Below are positions 57,014 through 64,000 of a stretch of DNA of 64,000 bases, one piece after another. The stretch lies in assembly GCA_011503125.2 (NCBI GenBank), contig WWBZ02000051.1:1736001-1800000 (forward strand), written 5' to 3'. Numbering within the stretch: the stretch's first letter is position 1; each line of letters begins with the position of its first letter. The translations under genes were made by a program, and so were the position numbers. The stretch comes from Botryosphaeria dothidea (lineage: Eukaryota; Ascomycota; Dothideomycetes; Botryosphaeriales; Botryosphaeriaceae). The notes under the pieces are model-generated. The model was not told where the DNA came from. It saw only the letters and a list, made by a program, of their open reading frames with translations, and did not search any database.

Positions 57014-58169
57014 ATGGTTGACCGCACTTGCTTACTTGAGTCTGTCACGGTGTTGCCAATCTCACCCGAAGCCAAGTCGACGCTACTGAGTTCGCTGTGG
57101 GGGCCAAACCTACCATCGCGGGGCATCCAATCTGCCGCTGTCGATACCAATCCTTTCTTCGAGTATTATTCCCAGCAGTGCGACATCTTCTCTGTCGAGC
57201 AGAGTACCATCGAAGCTCCTGGCAATGCAACCCAGCTTGGGATATCAACAAATCATGACCTCGTCGGCATGATTGAACACATACGAACAACAGCGCGAGA
57301 CCGGAAACACACCGTACACGATCTCCAGAGGCTGCAACCGGGATACGACCCTGAGGCAAAAGCCTTGAGTTATGGTAGCGATAACGAGGACCAAATTGTT
57401 AACAATTCGATGGATTGGGCAGCGCGCATCCTCACAATGATGGAGATTGGACGGCCTCGTTGCGCCTTCTCAGTGCGAAAGCCGCTGCTCTGGGACACCG
57501 GCTCACTGCGAGAATTCGTCGCAAACCACTTCAACCCGGAGGCGAAAGAAGCTGGACATGTCAGACTCCAAAAAATCTTTCATGCGCGCAACTTGGAACG
57601 TCTTGCCGGAATCCAAATCGAATGGACCAACAACTTGGCAGATCATCTGACTTTGAAGGACGACGACACCAAGGTGTTAATCTTCCATCATGCCACCTTC
57701 CTGGAACAGACACGCAGGTGAGTCGAGTGCCCTAAAGTGCAGAATGACATGTCCTCACCATGCATCACCCAGCGGCATCTTCCCACCTGGGTTTTGTGCA
57801 GAGACTTTACGTACCCTCGCCCTTCTCTTACCCTCATCGGACAAGAAGACCCTGAGGTGGTTCGGAAAACATCAGTCAATCCAAACTCTCGACGGCAGAG
57901 CTATCAAGTGTCCGCGGCTTCGAGCCGATGACCGACAGATTGACAAGTTCCATTTCTGGAGAGACCGACTGGCAATCCTCAAGCAGGTTTTTGACGAAGC
58001 TGAACCACGAACTATCTCTCAATGGTGGTATGATCGACGGAAAGGGCCTCAGTGGTATACCTTCTGGGTAGCCATGGCGGTGCTGCTTCTGACGGTGTTC
58101 TTCGGCATCATCCAATCCGTTGAGGGAGCCCTGCAGGTGTACAAGGCGTATCATCCGGAAGGACCTTAG
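57014..58169 (+). CDS. Fungal protein of unknown function with C-terminal membrane helix
   Basis: Two exons, 57014-57717 and 57773-58169 (55-bp intron GTGAGT...CCCAG), give 366 residues. The body is soluble-looking with no catalytic motif. The C-terminus, TISQWWYDRRKGPQWYTFW followed by the helix VAMAVLLLTVFFGIIQSVEGAL and QVYKAYHP, is a signature I recognise from many filamentous fungal proteins of unknown function. The WWYDRR-G-QWYTFWVA motif sits just before the membrane helix. Function should not be guessed. Confidence 0.82.
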
Positions 58170-58438
58170 TCAAATGAGACACCCCAGGACCCCCGGTGCA
58201 GATCTGAGGTCATTATTTGACGGCCTCGGAAAAATGTTGTGCAACATGCACAAGCATCAGTAAGCACTTAAGCACCTGCCATTGGCCCCCAACTCATTGA
58301 TTTGGCTTTCTCGTGCGGGGAAAGCGTCAGAAACTCTTCAACTACGAGTACTAAGACGCGTGGAAGAGATGGCTTGCAATTTTGCATTGAAACTTTCCGA
58401 GCAAAGTGGACCTTCAACCTCTGCTCAGCCCTGGAACC

Positions 58439-59526
58439 ATGGCCTCGCAACCAGTGGGTTGTAACTCGGATTTCGACAACATTACGGTTCATGGCAGGAC
58501 TGCTATAGTTACCGGCGGTAAGACAGAAAGGGGACTGCTCGATTGACTGAGCTGATCATTCGGACAGGAGCGCAAAGCATCGGGGAAGCGTACGTGAGAG
58601 CACTTGTCAATGCAGGGTAAGACGCCAATTCCCACGGAGGGCGCCCCTCCCAGGCGAGCTGGCCCGGATCTGAACTCTTACAGTGCACACGTCGTTATTG
58701 GCGACATCGATGTAGATCGAGCTGAAGGGCTTGTGGCCGAATCTCCGAAGTAAGAGTCCATCTTAGAGCAAAAGAGGCCCAGAAATGACAGCAATCCAGC
58801 CAGGTGCAATCCTCCAAATGCGACGTGACGAATTGGGACGACCAAGTTTCTCTATTCCACGCCGCCCGCGTCTTCTCGCCAACCAAGCTTATCCATGTGG
58901 TCGTGGCGAATGCCGGCATCAGCTCGGACGAGGATGGGATATTCATCACCGGGCATGAAAATCAAGAAGATCCCTCCGAATCATCTCTCAAGATGCTTGA
59001 CGTCAACTTCAAAGGCGTGGTCTACACCGCAAAACTCGCGCTCCACCATTTCCGCCGACAGCATGCCGCGGCGACCGCGGAGGGCGACCCGGCGCCGGAG
59101 ACGAGTTTGATCCTTCAAGGCTCAATCGCATCGTACATGGATAGCTCGACGTTCTGCGAGTACGCGACTTCGAAATGGGCCGTGCGTGGCCTGATGCGGA
59201 CCCTGAGGAGAGTGGTCCCCGCGCACGGGACGATGGTGAATGCTATTTGTCCATCGTGCGTTTCCACACCTTTTCTGTGTCCGCGTTGACAGTGCAGATC
59301 TCTGTGATTTAGCAGCTGACTTGAATTCCTCGTATCCAGCTTTCTTCGGACCGCGCTCGTCCCTCGCAAGCTGCTTGAGCTTTTGGACGCCAAAGGTATT
59401 GCGCTGGCGACCGGCGAGGATGCAGGTCAATGCTTGCTCCGCATCTTGAGCGATGGCAGGATCAATGGACGTGCGCTTTGCGTCGTGGCCAGAAATCTGG
59501 TCGAGCAGGCGCCGAGAGGATATTAA
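58439..59526 (+). CDS. Short-chain dehydrogenase/reductase, five exons
   Basis: Exons 58439-58517, 58568-58616, 58684-58749, 58800-59255 and 59340-59526 give 252 residues. All junctions preserve the frame; the fourth acceptor is the first of two adjacent CAGs, because only that one keeps the frame. The cofactor motif spans the first junction (AIVTGG then AQSIGEAYV). VVIGDIDVDRAEGL carries the acidic residue after beta-2, suggesting NAD(H) preference. VVANAGIS, GSIASYM and EYATSKWAV (Tyr-x3-Lys) complete the active site. VNAICPSFLRTALVP is the usual PG-like C-terminal motif with Ser for Gly. It resembles fungal 15-hydroxyprostaglandin-dehydrogenase-like SDRs; substrate unknown. It is hidden from ORF calling by four introns. 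Confidence 0.88.
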
Positions 59527-62500
59527 GATATGGATTCGGAGGAGAATCTGGTAGGACCGTGGATGACCATCTTTCGGTAGATGGGGTGGCCAGCTCAAAT
59601 ACGGAAGCGGTTGGATCCTTCGGAAGCCTGTGGAAAAGTTGGAGGCCTCTGTCAGAGGCTGCGGATCCGTGATAGTATATGCGTGTAACTGCTTACATGG
59701 GTAGCACTTATACGGATTTTATGAGCTTCACGTTGGCTCGAGAGGTTTCATGGCTGATGTGCTTTTCGACCACTGCACTGGTGTCTTGGCGCTTAATGGA
59801 CAAACGCCAGCGGATGTGCGGAACCAGACAAAGATCATTCTGGATCAAGCTTGGAGGCCTAGTTGCTGATCTTTCTGTACTGTGCTGTAGTGAGGCTCGA
59901 AATGGGTGCTTTCTCGCTGTGTCTGGGGAAGGAAGGGCCGGCTGCGTCATGACGTCAGCCCCCGAGCGCCGCGGAGGTCTCGGGAGCTCACGCCAGGTCT
60001 CCACCACCAACAAACTCTGCCATCCCCTCTCCTCTCTCTCCATCTCCACTCTCTCCCACAATAGTCTACCCCCGAACCGTCTCGTGCTCAACGGAGCCTT
60101 GTGCGCCCAAAAGAATGAGAATTCGACAAGCCATGGCCGTCCTCCCGAGGGAGCCGCTCGTGAAAGGCGGCTGTGGCGTCTGCGCTCTCCTGATATCGCC
60201 CGACGAGAGGGTGTTCATTCGCAGGTGAGCGGTGAAGGATTCCGTCCTCCCAGCACATGATTTGAATGCCTTGCGAATCTTGCGAGGCGCCTCTAGCCTT
60301 CCGCAAACGTGGCTGGGTGACTCACGACCGGTCGCGAGCGCTTTGCGACACGTAGGATTGATTATTCTCGTCCAACTCTACCTTTCCGCCTTTGGAATCT
60401 CCGAAGCAGTGGTGCGATGGTCATGGCCATACCGGAACTCTTCCACATCGATGGGTTCCGCCGTTTGTCTCACGACAGCTGAAAATTCCCGGTCAGGACC
60501 ATTCCCTGTCGAACGCCCATCCGAATTTCTTTAGCTGTTAACCCAAGATTCCGGTTCCTGGCGCCTTAGGCATCCCATGAGAACCCACAGAGCATCCGGA
60601 AATAGTTGCCCTTGCTTGCCTGACGATGGACCATACCGAAATGGCTCAACCTGATTGGATCATGGATTTGCCCACCCCCTCCGAAAGCGTGATATGGATG
60701 TACTCGTCGGCTGCTCTAATTGGCATGGACAAATCCCGGAAATCTTCTGTTGCTTCACGGTCGATGTCCCAAAGCGATTTTTCCAGCCAGAAGGGTTCTT
60801 GACCGAGGGCTGTAAGAGGTGGATGAACCCGTCAGAGAAAATCTCAAGAGAAGGACAACTCAAATTTTCGTGCATTTCCAGGATGGCCTTGAGTCGATAG
60901 GATATTTCGACTCCCGAACGGCTCATCGGGCTTTGAAGTGGATAAGAAAGAGAGTGCAAAAGCTGGAGGTGAGAGTTTTTTCCTCTTTAAAAAAAAGGTT
61001 GGGAAGAAAAGGCTGAAAGGGGAAAAAAGAACAATGGTAGTAATTGGCTAGAAGTGAGGAAGGAAAAGGCGGAATGGCGGAGTGGCATTCTGAAGGACCT
61101 ATTCGCGAAGACACACCTGGCTGTCATGGATGTCTTAATGACAGCTTTCATCCTTTTCAACTAGGTAACCGTTGGGCATGGATAGCTTCGGTGTTAAAAA
61201 GACAAGGCAATTATCCAGCGGAGAGGAGGACATCCCTTACTACAGCACCACGCCGGATGGAAGCCTAGATTTCCGGCTCAAGCATGTACCACGCGGTTTA
61301 ATTCCCTTTGCCGACCTTCCATACACCCATACCATTTCTCCCGGTTCGTGGCCGCGACGACCGTTTCAGAGACCTCCCTTCTCCCAGCGCCCCTCTCGCC
61401 TCGGCGCTGCCAAGAATTTATCGAGGCGCCTCCGGGCTGGGTACCCGCAGCGAGGCTTGCTCCTCCCATTACCCTCGTTCCCGGTTGCCGGACGATCTCC
61501 GCTGCGTGTCAGCGAAGCTGGGCAACGGCAGCGGCTTGCTGGTGGACGGGCGACAGTACCACGGCGGCGGGTAAAATTCTGCAGTCTGGGGATTTCCCGC
61601 CCCACTTTCTCTCCACAGGCGCCTCCACAAACGCGGGACTGGGGTAAACAATGGGTTAGACAGGCCTTTTGGAGCTTGGCGGGCGCCACAAACAAGCCAG
61701 CCGCCGCATCGAATTGACCCGAAGGAGATGGGGGCGAAGAGACAGACACCCTCGGGGTAGAGGCGGCGATAACGACGCGCGTTCAAGAAGTCCGAGAGAG
61801 AAAAGAGGTGGTGATGAGGATGGAGAGGCACGCAAGGGGGTTTCTCACCTCGCTCAGTTCCTACGACCAGTCCTGGCACACCCCGGTCCGCACGCGGCAG
61901 CTCTATCCCGTTGCCAAGCCTTTTGACCCACGTGCGGGCGTTTCGGACAGCGTTCGTTGACTCGCAGTACACGCTTCGACAGCGGAGAATCAGCGAAGGG
62001 AAAATAAACCAGCCCTTCCCGCACGCAAGCTTTCGGGGGCCGAAGCTGCGGGAAGGCGGCAGCGCCTCGACGGTGTGCACGGGACAAAACGGGTATATCG
62101 TGTATCATGGATTGACATGCCCCCCGGTAACCCAGCCGCTCCGCAGCAGACCGCGTATACCCTTGTTACATTTACCCCGGATTTGAGGGATTGGCGATGC
62201 CCGCGATCTTCCCATTCCTCTCCCGCGCGCTGCAAATTTATTGAATCGGGGTTGCCCCTTCTTGGCTCGGGATGTGGCCGCGCTCTCGGCGTTCTCGGTA
62301 ATTCTCGTTGTATGTGGTGCACAGGACCGTGGTGCATGTCAGATCCCCGAGGAGCTGAGAGACGGAAAGAAATGAGTGCGGCTGGACTGTTCTGATCTAC
62401 GAGTGCAAGAGCACAGCGTGCGGGAGGAATGCAAATCTTGTGCATCTCATTGGTTCAACCGGTGATGATGCGCTTTCGCACATGCGCGCAGTTGAGCTAT

Positions 62501-64000
62501 ATACTGTTTGCTTTTCGGACTGGAAATGCTGCGCCATTTTTCAAGTAGACCGGACGCACAGCAGGTGCATGACGCCTCATTGGCCAGCCGCCTTTTCTGA
62601 AGGATTTATGACACAGCGGGCTGCGATGGACTTGTTGGCGCGATCCCGCCACACTAGCTCCTACCCCGCACATCACTACTGCTGTGGAAGAGAGGGCGGC
62701 GCCAGTGGCTGGCGCCCGTTCCAGCGCCAGCAAGCCAAGGACCCTGGGGGATGGGTTCTCTCGGATCTCGGGCGCCCGTTGGAGGCGCTATAGTGAGAAA
62801 GGGCTGAGAAAAAAACAGAGGGTTGCAGAGAGTGATCGACACGATGGTCTGCGCGCAAAATAGCAACAGAAGGAGAATTATTTTGGTAAGTGTGCAAGAG
62901 AGATGGCTACGGCTGCGACGAAGAGCTGAAACGTGTGGCCAGGGAAGGCTTGTCATTTGCTGATGGTTGGGTCGATGGAGTGGCATGGGGTGAGATGGCA
63001 ATGCAACAGTGTTTTCTAGCGCTGCTTCTAGAAGCTGGGGTTGATGAATGATGACCAGGTTCGCGACGAAAGTTTGTTTGCTTTTTTCCCATTTTGGCCC
63101 CTGTTGACGTTGCGTTTTTGCGTTGGTGTGGTGGTTGTTGCTGACCAGGTGGAAGGGTTCGTGTGGTGGGGTTGGCCCGAGCTGGGGTCCCCACGGAGAA
63201 GAAAACGGCGGAGTTGTGAGACGTGGGGAATCAGAGCAGGCGCACGCGAGAGGCGAGGAAAAGCCGCGACCGGGGAATGAGAGCAGTCCGCCAGGCGCCC
63301 TACCCAGCCCAGTCCCGTCATTCCAACCCAATCCCCGACCCGTCCACCGGCACAACCCACGAGGGTGGGTTTTTGTTTCGGCCGCACCCGGTCGCGCGGT
63401 AATTAGGCTCGGTCGCATGCGCCAAGGCAGCAACGAGGCAACTGCCACATGTCGCGCTGGCGCCGCAACCGTCTGCCAGGAATGTGGCGGCCAAAAGGCT
63501 GTGACAGGCCTGCTGACATTCACACCCTCTTTCGCAGTACGTGTTCAATCATCTTGGAGAGGGCGCCATTGGGCACAGGTTGACACATGCACGGCGAAGG
63601 GGCGATGACATTCTCTTTTTTTCCACGTTCTGGACACGGATCTCTCTGGTCGCCTGGATGATCCGGTCGGCTGCAGGATGCGGATGCTTGCATTGCATTT
63701 GCCGGCGGGCGGCTAAGGGCATTCCAAGATTCAGGGGAGCGCGCGCAAGTGAGGGAGAAGGCAGATGCCGCGGCCACAACCCGGGAAACCGGCATTGACA
63801 TGGGGTGTTTGACGTGGAGGACTGGGGAGATGAGAAGTGGATATCCACATGTGGCACTCAAATTTTTGCTTCTCGTTTTTCTGTGAAGAATTGCGGATGT
63901 GTGCCTTAGTCGGGCAAGCCGATGGGTTGTTTCGGGAAAATGCAGGCCGAGGCTGGGGCAGCTTTGCCGGAGAAATATGTGGAAGGTGATGCACTGACTT
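59527..64000. other. 4.5 kb without a recognisable gene
   Basis: I see no domain-bearing frame, tRNA or repeat. At 60,115 an ATG after a CT-rich tract opens a 38-codon frame (MRIRQAMAVLPREP, then CGVCALLISPDERVF) that ends at a GT donor-like AGGTGAGC. It could be a first exon or an upstream ORF, but I could not find its continuation. Open frames on both strands from 61,000 to 63,900 are low-complexity. The right end may be the long promoter of a gene beyond the window. Confidence 0.45.

Noticed and set aside
62654..63523. 289-codon minus-strand frame near the right edge
   Set aside because: Low-complexity, Pro/Ser/His-rich, overlapped by other frames; no motif.
1..64000. CRISPR arrays, rRNA, tRNA genes, bacterial operon signals
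   Set aside because: No spaced direct repeats, no rRNA cores and no T-loop/anticodon-arm combination seen on reading both strands; the gene structure is eukaryotic. A covariance-model tRNA search would be decisive.

Overview
This is genomic DNA of a filamentous ascomycete, most likely a Dothideomycete or a close Pezizomycotina relative. The genes carry short (about 45-110 bp) GT...AG introns. Many families are fungus-specific: a HET domain, a rhodopsin-like SAT4-type membrane protein, Zn2Cys6 factors, a fungal F-box and a fungal trypsin-like domain. The retroelement shows C-to-T decay resembling RIP (repeat-induced point mutation). I have no database results; calls rest on motifs, reading frames and family knowledge.

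Left part (1-17 kb), conserved genes: the start of a haloacid dehalogenase (-), a Ybp1/Ybp2-Alf4-glomulin family protein (-), LSM3 (+, four exons), a B-type mitotic cyclin (-, four exons), about 3.4 kb of GC-rich DNA without a gene, a transcription factor with a C-terminal Zn2Cys6 cluster (+), and a proline-rich transglutaminase-like protein (+).

Middle part (18-36.4 kb), accessory and repeat-rich: a fungal protein-kinase gene broken by a 122-123 bp copy of a piece of the HET gene 10.8 kb away; an MDR oxidoreductase; a C2H2 protein; a rhodopsin-like membrane protein; an F-box gene whose stop codon was displaced by a 114-bp LINE fragment; an unknown basic protein; and a HET gene killed by one TGA. 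At 32.7-36.4 kb four mobile elements are nested: a MITE split by an element with terminal inverted repeats (TIRs), which is split by a 5'-truncated LINE, which is split by a solo LTR. Each of the three nested insertions has its own target-site duplication.

Right-middle part (36.4-49.8 kb): flavin amine oxidase (-), ketopantoate-reductase-like protein (+), PhyH/2-oxoglutarate dioxygenase (+), secreted histidine acid phosphatase (+), SurE-like phosphatase (-), a short-chain reductase of the naphthol/versicolorin reductase type (+), and a single-pass membrane protein (+). The first three could form a small metabolic locus, but no backbone synthase is visible.

Right part (51-64 kb): a Zn2Cys6 factor with a fungal_trans domain (+); a long protein (-) joining a fungal trypsin-like protease domain to a complete peptide:N-glycanase (Png1); a fungal membrane protein of unknown function (+); a five-exon SDR (+); then 4.5 kb in which I see no gene. 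The strongest novelty candidates are the protease-PNGase fusion, the HET-to-kinase templated insertion, the LINE-extended F-box gene and the four-layer transposon nest.
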